Source of the DNA: JACVRX01 sp963831385
GTDB lineage: Bacteria > Actinomycetota > Actinomycetes > Jiangellales > Jiangellaceae
DNA: 64,000 nucleotides
NCBI GenBank assembly: GCA_963831385.1
Contig: CAWHPW010000020.1
Location: 62,001 to 126,000, forward strand
Direction of reading: 5' to 3'
In this document: one piece after another, positions 27,387 to 36,432 of the stretch
How the letters are laid out: each line of letters starts with the position of its first letter
How positions within the stretch are numbered: the stretch's first letter is position 1
The notes under the pieces: model-generated
The model's input: the letters and a program-made list of their open reading frames with translations, nothing else
What the model was told of the DNA's origin: nothing
The model's database searches: none
Program-made: the position numbers and the translations under genes

Positions 27387-28379
27387 GTGGGCGACATACT
27401 GCTCAGGGCGGACACCACGGCCGAGAAGTTCGCCGTCATGGTGTTCGCCATCGTGCTGTTCGCGGTCGTGATGGGAGCGATCCTGTTCGCGGTCGACCGG
27501 CCGAAGCGGGTTCCCGGGTGGGTCGTCGCACTGGGCTTCGTCGGCCCGGCGGTCCTCATGCTGCTCTTCGGGCTGATCTATCCGGGCATCCGGACGATCT
27601 ACCAGTCGTTCTTCGACCGGACCTCGGAGCAGTTCGTCGGCCTGGACAACTACGTCACGTTGTTCACCCGGCCGGAGTTTTTGATCGTGCTCCGAAATAC
27701 CGCGATCTGGGTGTTGCTCGTGCCGATCGCGGCAACCGTGATCGGGCTGATCTACGGCGTGATCGTGGACCGGACCCGGTTTGAATCGCTGGCCAAGGCC
27801 CTCATCTTCTTGCCGCTGGCCATCTCGATGGTGGGCGCTTCGATCATCTGGAAGTTCGTCTACGAATACAAACCCGACCAGCCGGGCGTCAACCAGATCG
27901 GGTTGGCCAACCAGATCCTGGTGTGGCTCGGCTTCGAGCCGTATCAGTTCATCATCACCGCGCCGTGGAACACCATCTTCCTCATCGTGATCATGATCTG
28001 GATCCAGGCCGGCTTCGCGATGACCGTCTTGTCTGCCGCCATCAAGGCGATCCCGGACGACATCATCGAGGCTGCCCGCATCGACGGCGTCAGCGGGTCG
28101 CGAATGTTCACCTCGATCACCATCCCGAGCATCCGGCCGGCGCTGGTGGTTGTCTACACCACCATTGCGATCGGCACGCTGAAGATCTTCGACATCGTCC
28201 GGACCGCCACTGGGGGCAACTTCGAGACGAGCGTCGTGGCCAACGAGTTCTACACGCAGGCGTTCCGGCAGTTCAACATCGGGTTGGGCGCGGCACTTGC
28301 GGTGCTCTTGTTCATCCTGGTGATCCCGATCGTCATCTACAACGTCCGGCAGCTGCGACTCTCGGAGGATATCCGATGA
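27387..28379 (+). CDS. aglF: Sugar ABC transporter permease, AglF type
   Basis: First membrane subunit of the importer, about 330 residues. The chosen start is GTG 27,387 after GGGGTGAGG; GTG 27,378 is in frame too. There are seven or eight hydrophobic segments, including one near the N-terminus. The binding-protein-dependent transport motif EAARIDGVSG (EAA loop) contacts the ATPase. The C-terminal TATGGNFETSVVANEFY and RQLRLSEDIR are typical of AglF. The stop overlaps the next permease start (ATGA). Confidence 0.88.
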   Translation: MGDILLRADTTAEKFAVMVFAIVLFAVVMGAILFAVDRPKRVPGWVVALGFVGPAVLMLLFGLIYPGIRTIYQSFFDRTSEQFVGLDNYVTLFTRPEFLIVLRNTAIWVLLVPIAATVIGLIYGVIVDRTRFESLAKALIFLPLAISMVGASIIWKFVYEYKPDQPGVNQIGLANQILVWLGFEPYQFIITAPWNTIFLIVIMIWIQAGFAMTVLSAAIKAIPDDIIEAARIDGVSGSRMFTSITIPSIRPALVVVYTTIAIGTLKIFDIVRTATGGNFETSVVANEFYTQAFRQFNIGLGAALAVLLFILVIPIVIYNVRQLRLSEDIR

Positions 28380-29299
28380 CTACGACCACTCCTCCGGTCC
28401 CCGCGGCCCCCCCGATCGAACGCAAGCTCAGCCGCGCGGAGCGCCGGGCAGCCGAGGCGAAGACCAAGCTCAGCTCGCCGTGGGCATCGGGCATTGCCAT
28501 CGTGATGGCCATCCTCTGGACGGTCCCCACGTTCGGGCTGTTGCTCACGTCATTCCGGCCCGAGCAGGAGATCCGGACCACCGGTTGGTGGACCTACTTC
28601 ACCAACCCAGGCCTCACCCTCGAGAACTACAACGAGGTGCTGTTCGGCAGCACCACTCAGTTTGCGACGTTCTTCGTCAACACCATCGTCATCACGATTC
28701 CAGCAGTGATCATCCCGATTACCATCGCGCTGCTCGCCGCCTACGCCTTCGCGTGGATCGAGTTCCCCGGCCGCAACTTCTTGTTCGTCGCGGTGTTCGC
28801 GCTGCAGATCGTGCCGATTCAGGTCACCCTTATCCCGCTGCTTTCAGCTTACGTGGACGTGGGGCTGGCTGGTTCGTTCTGGACAGTCTGGCTGTCACAC
28901 GCGATCTTCGCGCTGCCGCTGGCGATCTTCTTGCTGCACAACTTCATGAAGGAAATCCCGCGCTCACTGGTCGAGGCGGCTCGGGTCGACGGCGCAGGCC
29001 ACGTGAAGATCTTCTTTCTGGTGCTGTTGCCGCTGCTCGTCCCAGCGATCGCAGCCTTCAGCATTTTCCAGTTCCTGTGGGTATGGAATGACCTGCTGGT
29101 CGCGCTGACCTTCGCCGGCGGCACACCGAACGTCGCTCCACTCACGGTCCGAGTCGCGGAGCTGGCGGGCACCCGAGGGGCGGACTGGCACCTGCTCTCC
29201 GCCGGAGCCTTCATTTCGATGGTCGTGCCGGTGCTGGTATTCGTGGCGCTGCAGCGGTTCTTCGTCCGCGGCCTGCTCGCCGGAGGAGTGAAGGGCTAG
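28376..29299 (+). CDS. aglG: Sugar ABC transporter permease, AglG type
   Basis: Second membrane subunit, 307 residues from ATG 28,376, which overlaps the aglF stop. Six hydrophobic segments are present, with the EAA loop VEAARVDGAGHVKIFF and the segment VPIQVTLIPLLSAY typical of MalG/AglG-like permeases. The N-terminal 35 residues are cytoplasmic, charged and alanine-rich. No glycosidase gene follows; the next gene is paaN, 123 bases downstream, probably with its own promoter. Confidence 0.9.
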   Translation: MTTTTPPVPAAPPIERKLSRAERRAAEAKTKLSSPWASGIAIVMAILWTVPTFGLLLTSFRPEQEIRTTGWWTYFTNPGLTLENYNEVLFGSTTQFATFFVNTIVITIPAVIIPITIALLAAYAFAWIEFPGRNFLFVAVFALQIVPIQVTLIPLLSAYVDVGLAGSFWTVWLSHAIFALPLAIFLLHNFMKEIPRSLVEAARVDGAGHVKIFFLVLLPLLVPAIAAFSIFQFLWVWNDLLVALTFAGGTPNVAPLTVRVAELAGTRGADWHLLSAGAFISMVVPVLVFVALQRFFVRGLLAGGVKG

Positions 29300-29422
29300 C
29301 GCGCGGCGGAATCAGCGTGCGCGTCGAAACCGGCCGCTGGTGGCCTCTTGCGGTGTGACACAGTAGTGGCGGAACGGCGTCGTATTGTCACAACCCACGC
29401 CTATCAAGACCGGAGGGTCACC

Positions 29423-31099
29423 GTGTCCGCCGATGAGCTCGTCGCCCGTCATCAGCCGACTCTGGACGCAGCGCTGGCGTCGATCCGCACCCGCGAGTAC
29501 TTCTCCGCCTACCCGGAGTCGCCGAGTCCGCGGGTCTACGGCGAGACGGCAGCGCCAGAAGGCCGAGCCGCTTACGACGCGTGGCTGGGCCAGGACTTCC
29601 CCCTCGAGACACCCGGCGCCGGGGGCCGGGTCGCGACCGAGCACAGCCCGTATGGGCCGAATCTGGATGTGCGGTATCCCCGGGTCACGGCCGACGGGCT
29701 CGATGCTCTCCTCGGCGCCGCCCGAGACGCGATGCCGTCCTGGCGTGGGGCGGGACCAGCGGTCCGCACCGCGGTCTGTGTGGAGATTCTCGCCCGCCTG
29801 CACACTCGTGTCTTCGAGCTGGCCAATGCCGTGCAGCACACGTCCGGTCAGGCGTTCGTCATGGCGTTTCAGGCCGGCGGAACGCATGCCCTGGATCGCG
29901 CCCTCGAGGCGATCGCCTACGCACACGAGGAGCAGAACCGAACGCCCACCACGGCGTACTGGGAGAAGCCAGCCGGCAAAGGTGAGCCGCTGCGGATGAC
30001 GAAGACCTTCCACGTCGTGCCGCGAGGGGTCGCGCTGGTGATCGGTTGCAACACGTTCCCGACGTGGAACTCGTGGCCCGGGCTCTTCGCCTCGTTGGCG
30101 ACTGGGAACCCGGTCGTGGTCAAGCCACACCCGAACGCGGTGCTCCCGCTGGCGATCACAGTCCAGGCGGCCCGCGACGTTTTGGCCGAGCTGGGTTTCG
30201 ACCCCAACCTGGTCACTCTCGCGGCCGAGGATCCGGCCGACCGGCTAGCACAGGCACTCGCCGTTCGGCCCGAGGTGAAGATCATCGATTTCACCGGTTC
30301 GAGCGATTTCGGAGGCTGGCTGGAGGACAACGCCCGGCAGGCTGTCGTCTACACCGAGAAGTCCGGTGTGAACACCGTCGTGGTCGATTCGACTGACGAC
30401 TTCGGCGGCATGTGCCGCAATCTCGCCTTCTCGCTCAGCCTCTACACCGGCCAGATGTGCACCGCGCCGCAGAACGTCTTCGTGCCGCGGGAAGGCATCG
30501 GCACCGACGAGGGGCACAAGTCCTTCGCCGAGGTAGGGGCAAGTCTGGCTGCAGCGGTCGAGAAGCTGCTGGCCGACGACGCCCGCGCCGTCGAGGTGCT
30601 CGGCGCCGTCGTCAATGCTGGCGTGCTCGACCGGCTCGAGGCGGCATCGAGCCACGGCGAGGTCGTCCTCGCCTCCCGAGCGGTGCAGCACCCGGCGTGG
30701 CCGGATGCCACCGTCCGGACACCCACCATTGTCGCGTTGGATGCCAACGACACCGAGGTCTACTCGGCGGAGTGCTTCGGTCCGGTGTCGTACCTGATCG
30801 CCACCGACTCCACCGACGCGTCGATCGCCTTGTTTCGGGACACGGCCCGGGATCACGGCGGTATGACGGCGTCGGTGTACTCCACCGACGAGAAGGTCCT
30901 CCAAGCGGCGGAGGGAGCCGCGATGGATGCCGGCGTCGCCTTGTCGATGAATCTGACCGGAGGGGTGTTCGTGAACCAATCGGCGGCGTTCTCCGACTTT
31001 CATGGCACCGGCGCCAACCCCGCTGCGAATGCCGCATTCGTCGATGGCGCCTTCGTGGCCGAGCGATTCCGCATCGTGCAGTCCCGTCGGCACTCCTGA
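29423..31099 (+). CDS. paaN: Phenylacetic acid degradation protein PaaN (aldehyde dehydrogenase)
   Basis: Aldehyde dehydrogenase-fold enzyme of 558 residues from GTG 29,423, which has GGAGGG 5 bases upstream. PaaN-type proteins correspond to the dehydrogenase part of PaaZ, oxidising the ring-opened semialdehyde. Seen here are the N-terminal PaaN-specific region with SIRTREYFSAYPESPSPRVYG, the cofactor region FTGSSDFGGWLEDNA, and the catalytic cysteine in LYTGQMCTAPQNVFV. The paaI-paaH operon lies upstream beyond the importer and decarboxylase genes. The core ring-epoxidase genes paaABCDE are not in the window. Confidence 0.9.
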   Translation: MSADELVARHQPTLDAALASIRTREYFSAYPESPSPRVYGETAAPEGRAAYDAWLGQDFPLETPGAGGRVATEHSPYGPNLDVRYPRVTADGLDALLGAARDAMPSWRGAGPAVRTAVCVEILARLHTRVFELANAVQHTSGQAFVMAFQAGGTHALDRALEAIAYAHEEQNRTPTTAYWEKPAGKGEPLRMTKTFHVVPRGVALVIGCNTFPTWNSWPGLFASLATGNPVVVKPHPNAVLPLAITVQAARDVLAELGFDPNLVTLAAEDPADRLAQALAVRPEVKIIDFTGSSDFGGWLEDNARQAVVYTEKSGVNTVVVDSTDDFGGMCRNLAFSLSLYTGQMCTAPQNVFVPREGIGTDEGHKSFAEVGASLAAAVEKLLADDARAVEVLGAVVNAGVLDRLEAASSHGEVVLASRAVQHPAWPDATVRTPTIVALDANDTEVYSAECFGPVSYLIATDSTDASIALFRDTARDHGGMTASVYSTDEKVLQAAEGAAMDAGVALSMNLTGGVFVNQSAAFSDFHGTGANPAANAAFVDGAFVAERFRIVQSRRHS

Positions 31100-31181
31100 G
31101 CTGCCAGCCAGCCCACGTACCCGACCGGCATGGGCGCCGATTTCATGGCTGACGGGTCCGGCCGATAGACTCTGATCAGCC

Positions 31182-31211
31182 ACGGCCCCGCTGTGAATGC
31201 GGCAGGGCCGT
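31182..31211. terminator. Hairpin downstream of paaN, ahead of the helicase gene
   Basis: ACGGCCC (31,182-31,188) pairs with GGGCCGT (31,205-31,211) across a 16-base loop that has further pairing. It lies about 80 bases after paaN. The rest of the 244-base gap up to the helicase start shows no gene and no other clear signal; it could be a long leader for the helicase. Confidence 0.4.
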
Positions 31212-31343
31212 CTTGGTGCCCGGTGTCCGGACCCACGTGGTCCAGGGGACGGTCGGGTATCGCGTGCCCGAATGGCTCATCGCGCGCCGCTCCCGCGGCC
31301 TGCGTTCGGGCGCGCCGACCCGCCAATCATCGGAGCATCTGCG

Positions 31344-32810
31344 ATGCCGTCCAACCAATCCAGCCTGTCCACCGACCGCCGAAGTCGCCGAGGCGCACGA
31401 CGTCCGGCGCACCCGCACCGAAGCCGCTCCGGTCACCCTCGTCGGAACGAACACGGCGATCGCCGAGCCGTCGATCCGGCGCGGTTGGCCGCTGTTGAGG
31501 CCTTTGACCCGGCGGGCTCGGCGATGGCCGCACTGGGCGTTCCGGACCGGATCGTGAAGCTGCTCGGTGCCGACGGGATCACCGAACCGACCCCCATCCA
31601 GGCGGCGGTGATCCCTGCCGCGATCGCCGGACGTGACGTGCTCGGCCGGGCGCGCACCGGTTCGGGAAAGACCCTGGCGTTCGGGGTACCGGTACTGGTT
31701 CGCCTGGCCGGGCGGCGCAGCCGGCCACACCATCCACGCGCCTTGATCGTCGTCCCGACCCGTGAGCTCGCCGGCCAAGTCGCCGCCGTCATCGATCCGC
31801 TTGCGCGGGCGGTGGGCCTGCGGACGGTCACCGTGTACGGCGGGACGCCCTACGAACGGCAGACTCGCGGCCTCGCACAGGGCGCCGATGTCGTCGTCGC
31901 GACTCCTGGCCGCCTGGACGACCTGGTCCGTCGCGGAGCGTGCCATCTCACCGACGTCGAGATCGTCACCCTGGACGAGGCGGACCACCTGTGCGATCTC
32001 GGCTTCTTCCCCGTCGTCTCCGCCCTGCTCTCCGCGACACCCGCCAGCGGTCAGCGACTTCTGCTCTCGGCCACCCTGGACGGCGATGTCGACAGGTTGG
32101 TTCGGGGGCACTTGGACGACCCGGAGCGCCACGAGGTTGACCCGGACGTGGGCGGCGTCCGCTCGGTGAACCACCATGTCCTCGTCGTCGGCGCGCATAG
32201 CAAGTTCGACGTGATCACCGAGTTGTTGCGGGCCAACCCGCGCAGCATCGTGTTCACGCGGACCAAGTACACCGCCAGGCGGTTGGCGGGCGACCTCGGG
32301 CGCGCAGGGGTTGCCGCTGTCGACCTGCACGGCGACCTCTCCCAGCGGGTGCGGGAGCGCAACCTGGACCGGTTTCGCACCGGGCACGCGCAGGTCGTGG
32401 TCGCGACCGATGTCGCGGCTCGGGGCATCCACGTCGACGGTGTCGCGCTGGTCGTGCATTACGACCCCGCCGGTGAGGCGAAGTCGTACCTGCACCGCTC
32501 GGGCCGCACCGCCCGGGCCGGCGCGTCGGGCGCCGTCGTGACGGTCGCGATGCCGGTGCAGGCCAGCCAGATGGTCGGCCTGCACAAGCGCGCCGGCATC
32601 GAGGCGAAGCACGTCGACGCACGGTCCATCGTGGGTCCGCTGACCGCTCAGGCCCTGGCCGATGCACCCCGCCTGCCCGTCACGGCCGCCAGCCGGACAG
32701 GTCGCGGTCGAGCCAGCGCGCCAGCGCGGCGTTATCGGCGTCGAACCACTGCCGCAGTCGGATCCGCGTCTCCGCGGCCATCGGCGGATAATCGCCTTCG
32801 ACGGCGTTGA
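31344..32810 (+). CDS. DEAD-box RNA helicase with a probably replaced C-terminus
   Basis: ATP-dependent RNA helicase, about 488 residues from ATG 31,344 (GGAG 8 bases upstream). All core motifs are present: Q-region TEPTPIQAAVIPA, ARTGSGKT, PTRELAGQ, TPGRLDD, DEAD in TLDEADHL, SAT, ARGIHVDG and HRSGRTARAG. The first 70 residues are basic and low-complexity. The final about 43 residues (after ADAPRLPVTAA) read antisense to the end of a sulfotransferase gene and look like arginine-rich junk, so the original C-terminus seems to have been cut by a rearrangement at the edge of the glycan locus. Confidence 0.9.
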   Translation: MPSNQSSLSTDRRSRRGARRPAHPHRSRSGHPRRNEHGDRRAVDPARLAAVEAFDPAGSAMAALGVPDRIVKLLGADGITEPTPIQAAVIPAAIAGRDVLGRARTGSGKTLAFGVPVLVRLAGRRSRPHHPRALIVVPTRELAGQVAAVIDPLARAVGLRTVTVYGGTPYERQTRGLAQGADVVVATPGRLDDLVRRGACHLTDVEIVTLDEADHLCDLGFFPVVSALLSATPASGQRLLLSATLDGDVDRLVRGHLDDPERHEVDPDVGGVRSVNHHVLVVGAHSKFDVITELLRANPRSIVFTRTKYTARRLAGDLGRAGVAAVDLHGDLSQRVRERNLDRFRTGHAQVVVATDVAARGIHVDGVALVVHYDPAGEAKSYLHRSGRTARAGASGAVVTVAMPVQASQMVGLHKRAGIEAKHVDARSIVGPLTAQALADAPRLPVTAASRTGRGRASAPARRYRRRTTAAVGSASPRPSADNRLRRR

Positions 32811-33501
32811 GCTTGCCGACGATGCGGCCGATCCGCAACGCCTTCGGCAGCGACCGGCGCATGCCGCGTATTCGCATCGATCGAAAAGCGACGAACCGGT
32901 TCACCCGGTCGCCGAGCCGGCCGGGCGCGAACGCGTCGTCAACGCCGAGGAACTGGCACACGGCGGCGTAGGTCTGGCGAGGTTGGTCGCGCAGGTCGTC
33001 GAGCAGCACCACGCTTAGCTGATGACGCTCGAACCGCTGGCAGACCTGCTCCAACTGTGGCAAGTAGCGGCCGCGCGCAAGGTAATCCGAGGTGTTCGCC
33101 CGCCCACCGATCTCGTCGTCGACCGCTTCTTCGAAGGTACGTGGCTCGCGCTCGCGGATCCGCTCCATCCAATAGTGCGAATAGGCTCGATCCACCGGGT
33201 CGCGCAGAATGGCGATCAGGCGAGCCGCCGGAATGACCGAGACCATCCGGTCCAAGGCCACGGGCTCGGCCAGATACGTGGGGGTGGCTTCACCGACCGC
33301 CGGCTGCCCCGTGTAGCCCTCGAACCTGGTCAGGTACCAGTCCAGCCCGCGATCCCACCGGCGATCGAAGAAGTGGATCTCCTTACGCGGCATGAAGACC
33401 TGTGGATGGTCCTGCAGGTACTTGTACAGCGACGTCGATCCCGACCGCATGGCACCGATGATGACGAAGTTCGGCAGCGGGTTCGTCGGTGCGGTTTTCA
33501 C
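32680..33501 (-). CDS. Sulfotransferase A, heparan-sulfate-type
   Basis: PAPS-dependent sulfotransferase, 273 residues from GTG 33,501, which overlaps the upstream stop by 4 bases. The 5'-phosphosulfate loop IIGAMRSGSTSLYKYL is at about 14-29, followed by HPQVFMPRKEIHFFD. The 3'-phosphate site is ILRDPVDRAYSHYWM. This pattern matches Sulfotransfer_3/heparan-sulfate sulfotransferase-like proteins, which modify sugar polymers. It is the last gene of a four-gene minus-strand operon. Its 3' 131 bases overlap the convergent helicase gene. Acceptor unknown; probably a glycan. Confidence 0.9.
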   Translation of the reverse strand: MKTAPTNPLPNFVIIGAMRSGSTSLYKYLQDHPQVFMPRKEIHFFDRRWDRGLDWYLTRFEGYTGQPAVGEATPTYLAEPVALDRMVSVIPAARLIAILRDPVDRAYSHYWMERIREREPRTFEEAVDDEIGGRANTSDYLARGRYLPQLEQVCQRFERHQLSVVLLDDLRDQPRQTYAAVCQFLGVDDAFAPGRLGDRVNRFVAFRSMRIRGMRRSLPKALRIGRIVGKLNAVEGDYPPMAAETRIRLRQWFDADNAALARWLDRDLSGWRP

Positions 33502-34547
33502 GCCGACGTTCGCTGCTGGGCCACGGCCGCGGCCAGCTGCTCCGGTTCGTACCACCGTGCGGTCCTCGCGTCCTCGGCGTCGACCAATGTGGTCCACGGT
33601 TCTGGCTCGACGCCGATCACCCGGCCGCTGCGCCGCAGATTCTCCACCTGGGCCCAATCCTGCCGATAGACGCTGTCGAGGGTCCGGTAGCGCTTGGACA
33701 TGTCCGAGATCGTTCCCGCGTTGTGTACGACCTGACGGTCGAACATCTCGACTCGGGCCGGGCCCGTTCCGGTACGGCCGCACAGGGCAGCGAACCGAGC
33801 CCGGGTCGTCTGCTCGAGGCGATACGGGAAGTGGTGTGTGAACACAGCCGACGTCGGCTCGATGAGGGTTTCAGCCGCGGGAGCCGCGTGGAACCCGATG
33901 CCGGAGGTGATGCTCGGGCCTGCCCGGTCGTACCGCTGGATCGGGTGCTTGCGATGCCCGAGCACGCAGAGGTTGCCGGACTTCTCCTGACACAGGGATT
34001 GCAGATCGAGCGGGTGGAACCCGGGCAGCGATTCGGGCGCTTGGTCGGGGAAGTGGTTGAAGTACCGTGTGCCGACGATCCGGTATCGCCGATCCAAACT
34101 CGTCAGGTAATCACGCAGCGTCATGCCGGCCGGCCCGTGCACGAACTCGTCGGCGTCGAGCCACAGCCACCAGATGTGATCTCGTCCGTCCTGCTCCGAC
34201 ACCTCCCGGACGGTCTGGTTGAGCAGCCTGATCTTGAGCACTTCGTCCACGGAGGCGGTGGAGAAGGACCGAGCCAGCTCGGCACCTGCCACTTTGGCGA
34301 CGACGACGGTGTCGTCGGGGCTGTCGTTGTCGACAAGGAGCACTCGCTCGCATCCCTGGGCGAACGCATTACGCACGGTCGCCTCGATCACGTCCGCTTC
34401 CATCCAGGTTGCGACGATCGCAAAGAGGCCGAACGACGGCAGCGGATCTGGCGCGGCCGGCTGGTCGGCCGCAACAACCCAGCGCGACGGCGGCTTACGC
34501 AGACCGATGCCCCGCAGCACCTTCTTTGCTACCCGCTTGTACCGCAT
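33498..34547 (-). CDS. Glycosyltransferase family 2-like protein
   Basis: A 349-residue GT-A-type protein. The N-terminal half has LFAIVATWMEADVIEATVRNA, LLVDNDSPDDTV and a DxD-like LWLDADEFVHG, as in the Glyco_tranf_2_4 family. The middle has histidine-rich segments (RYFNHFP, HHFPYRLEQTTRARF). ATG 34,547 is chosen because it follows GAGGAG; the only upstream ATG/GTG is out of frame. It sits 10 bases after sulfotransferase B and overlaps sulfotransferase A. It probably adds a sugar to the glycan that these sulfotransferases modify. Confidence 0.82.
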   Translation of the reverse strand: MRYKRVAKKVLRGIGLRKPPSRWVVAADQPAAPDPLPSFGLFAIVATWMEADVIEATVRNAFAQGCERVLLVDNDSPDDTVVVAKVAGAELARSFSTASVDEVLKIRLLNQTVREVSEQDGRDHIWWLWLDADEFVHGPAGMTLRDYLTSLDRRYRIVGTRYFNHFPDQAPESLPGFHPLDLQSLCQEKSGNLCVLGHRKHPIQRYDRAGPSITSGIGFHAAPAAETLIEPTSAVFTHHFPYRLEQTTRARFAALCGRTGTGPARVEMFDRQVVHNAGTISDMSKRYRTLDSVYRQDWAQVENLRRSGRVIGVEPEPWTTLVDAEDARTARWYEPEQLAAAVAQQRTSA

Positions 34548-34557
34548 CGGGGTGCGG

Positions 34558-35439
34558 TCACTCCTCGAATCGGTACCGGCGAAGCCATGGATGCTGTGCT
34601 GCCTGTCGAGCGACATCAGCCAGCAAGTCACCGGTCCATGGTGCGTCGGACCTGGTCATCCGCGGGGCGGGGAACACGATCGCGGCGCACGCTTCCAGAT
34701 AGTCAGGCTCGGCGGGCACATCGAGAAACGCGCACAGGCCGGCCAGCTCCCCCTTGGTGTCGGCGACCAGATCCTCCAGGTAGACCCGGTGGAACTGTTC
34801 TCCATCGAGCCGACGAGCGACGTCATCGACTGTCGAGCACAGCGCGAAGTAGGTCTGAATCTGTCTCTCCAGCGGTACCTGCCCGCGCTTGTACATGGTG
34901 GCGATGTTGTCGTACGGGTTTCGTACGACCTGGACGACCTTCAGTGGCACTTGCACGGTGTCGATCAGCCGGTCCAGCAGCTGCGGGTCCTCGTCCAGTC
35001 GAGCGGTCGTCTTCCGTCCACGTTTGTCACCGATGACGCTGAGCCGGTCGTACCGTCCCTGCCACTGGCCCTCGACGGCATACGAGTAGCCCCAGGACTT
35101 CCGACCGGCTGCGGCGTTGTGGCGGGAGTGTTCCAGCACCAGGCTGAACAACTGGCCACGCCGGTAGCCGGCGATGACGAACTGCAAAGCGTCGAGTTCA
35201 TGGGCGACGACCACCTGCGGGTGTGCGTCGAGCAACGAGCCGACCAGACTGTGTCCACTGCGCGGATGCCCGATGAACATCAGGTAGGCCCGCACCGAGG
35301 CGAGGTCGCGCCGATGCTGCCACGCCTGGATGGCAGAGCTGACGTAAAGGACCGGATAACGCCGGAAGCCGGGCAGAGTCCGGACTCTACGCAGAACCCA
35401 TGCCACGGAGCGGCGATGGTGGGCCAGCTTGGTCTTCAT
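34558..35439 (-). CDS. Sulfotransferase B
   Basis: A 293-residue sulfotransferase with PAPS loop FIGHPRSGHSLVGSLLDAHP and 3'-phosphate motif VVQVVRNPYDNIATMYKRG. It shares most motifs with the adjacent sulfotransferase C (for example AHELDAL, GYSYAV, VIGDKRG, YLEACAAIVFPAPR), so the two arose by tandem duplication. From ATG 35,439 it overlaps the end of gene C by 53 bases, in another frame. The cofactor-site His in place of the usual Thr (RSGHS rather than RSGTT) marks this subfamily. Acceptor unknown. Confidence 0.88.
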   Translation of the reverse strand: MKTKLAHHRRSVAWVLRRVRTLPGFRRYPVLYVSSAIQAWQHRRDLASVRAYLMFIGHPRSGHSLVGSLLDAHPQVVVAHELDALQFVIAGYRRGQLFSLVLEHSRHNAAAGRKSWGYSYAVEGQWQGRYDRLSVIGDKRGRKTTARLDEDPQLLDRLIDTVQVPLKVVQVVRNPYDNIATMYKRGQVPLERQIQTYFALCSTVDDVARRLDGEQFHRVYLEDLVADTKGELAGLCAFLDVPAEPDYLEACAAIVFPAPRMTRSDAPWTGDLLADVARQAAQHPWLRRYRFEE

Positions 35440-36358
35440 CGGTGGTCGGGGTCTCCGGGCCGGGGATCGGGGGGACTGTGTGGCCGGCTGCACGGTAACG
35501 CAGCAGCGGTGGATGTTCGGCCAGCCGGGCAGTTACCGAGTCGATCAGCTCCGGCGTCCACGGTGCGTCGGCGCGGGTCTGCCTGGGTGTCGGGAAGACT
35601 ATCGACGCGCACGCCTCGAGGTAGGTGGGTTCGGCGTTTACGCCGAGGAATTCACACAAGCTGGCCAGTGCCGCGGCCGGCGTGGCGGTCAAATCATCGA
35701 GATGAAGCAGGTAGGACTGCCCGTCGGGGAGCCGAGCACGAACGGCATCCGTCGTCGCGGCGAGCCGAAAGTACTGGTCTACATGGTCAGCGAGCGAAAT
35801 TCGCGGTGCCCGCCGGTGCATGGTGGCGATGTTGTCGAACGGATTGCGGACGACCTGGACGACCGACAGCGGCACTCCCACTGTCGCCGCCAGCTGGTCC
35901 AGCAGCTCGGGTCTCTCGCCAAGGCGCATCGACGATCGTCCGCCCTTCTTGTCGCCGATGACCTCGAGTCGCCGGTAAGCGCCCTGTGCCTGGCCGGGGA
36001 CGGCATAGGAGTACCCGGTGGAGGACACGTGACCCCGGGCGACCCGGGCGCGCTCATGGCGGATCAGCAGCGCGAACAGCTGCTCGCGGCCGAACCCAGC
36101 CTCGGCATACTTCAGGACGTCGAGCTCGTGGGCTACGAGCATGCTGGGATGTGCGTCCAGCAGAGCACCGACCAGGCTATGACCGCTGCGCGGATGCCCG
36201 ATGAACAACAAGAACGTGCGGACGGTCGACAAGTCGCGCCGCAGCCGCCGCGCCTCCACAGCCGTCGATACGTAGGTGGCGGGATACCGACGCAACCCAG
36301 GCAGGGCTCGAAGTCGGCTGAGCACGCGCGCTCTGGTCCGGCGGTCGACTAAGGCCAT
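35387..36358 (-). CDS. Sulfotransferase C, tandem paralogue of B
   Basis: A 323-residue sulfotransferase with FIGHPRSGHSLVGALLDAHP and VVQVVRNPFDNIATMHRR, clearly paralogous to gene B. A proline-rich tail of about 30 residues follows the conserved domain and overlaps the start of gene B, which suggests the tail arose when the duplicate was placed there. The start is uncertain: ATG 36,358 is chosen, with GTG 36,364 and ATG 36,403 also in frame. It is the first gene of the minus-strand operon, divergent from the sugar transferase gene. Confidence 0.87.
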   Translation of the reverse strand: MALVDRRTRARVLSRLRALPGLRRYPATYVSTAVEARRLRRDLSTVRTFLLFIGHPRSGHSLVGALLDAHPSMLVAHELDVLKYAEAGFGREQLFALLIRHERARVARGHVSSTGYSYAVPGQAQGAYRRLEVIGDKKGGRSSMRLGERPELLDQLAATVGVPLSVVQVVRNPFDNIATMHRRAPRISLADHVDQYFRLAATTDAVRARLPDGQSYLLHLDDLTATPAAALASLCEFLGVNAEPTYLEACASIVFPTPRQTRADAPWTPELIDSVTARLAEHPPLLRYRAAGHTVPPIPGPETPTTDEDQAGPPSPLRGMGSA

Positions 36359-36432
36359 CCCCACCCTGAGCCCCCCAAAATCAATGACGCTAGAGACTTC
36401 CACATCGGACTTGGATACGAAAGACTCCGCCG

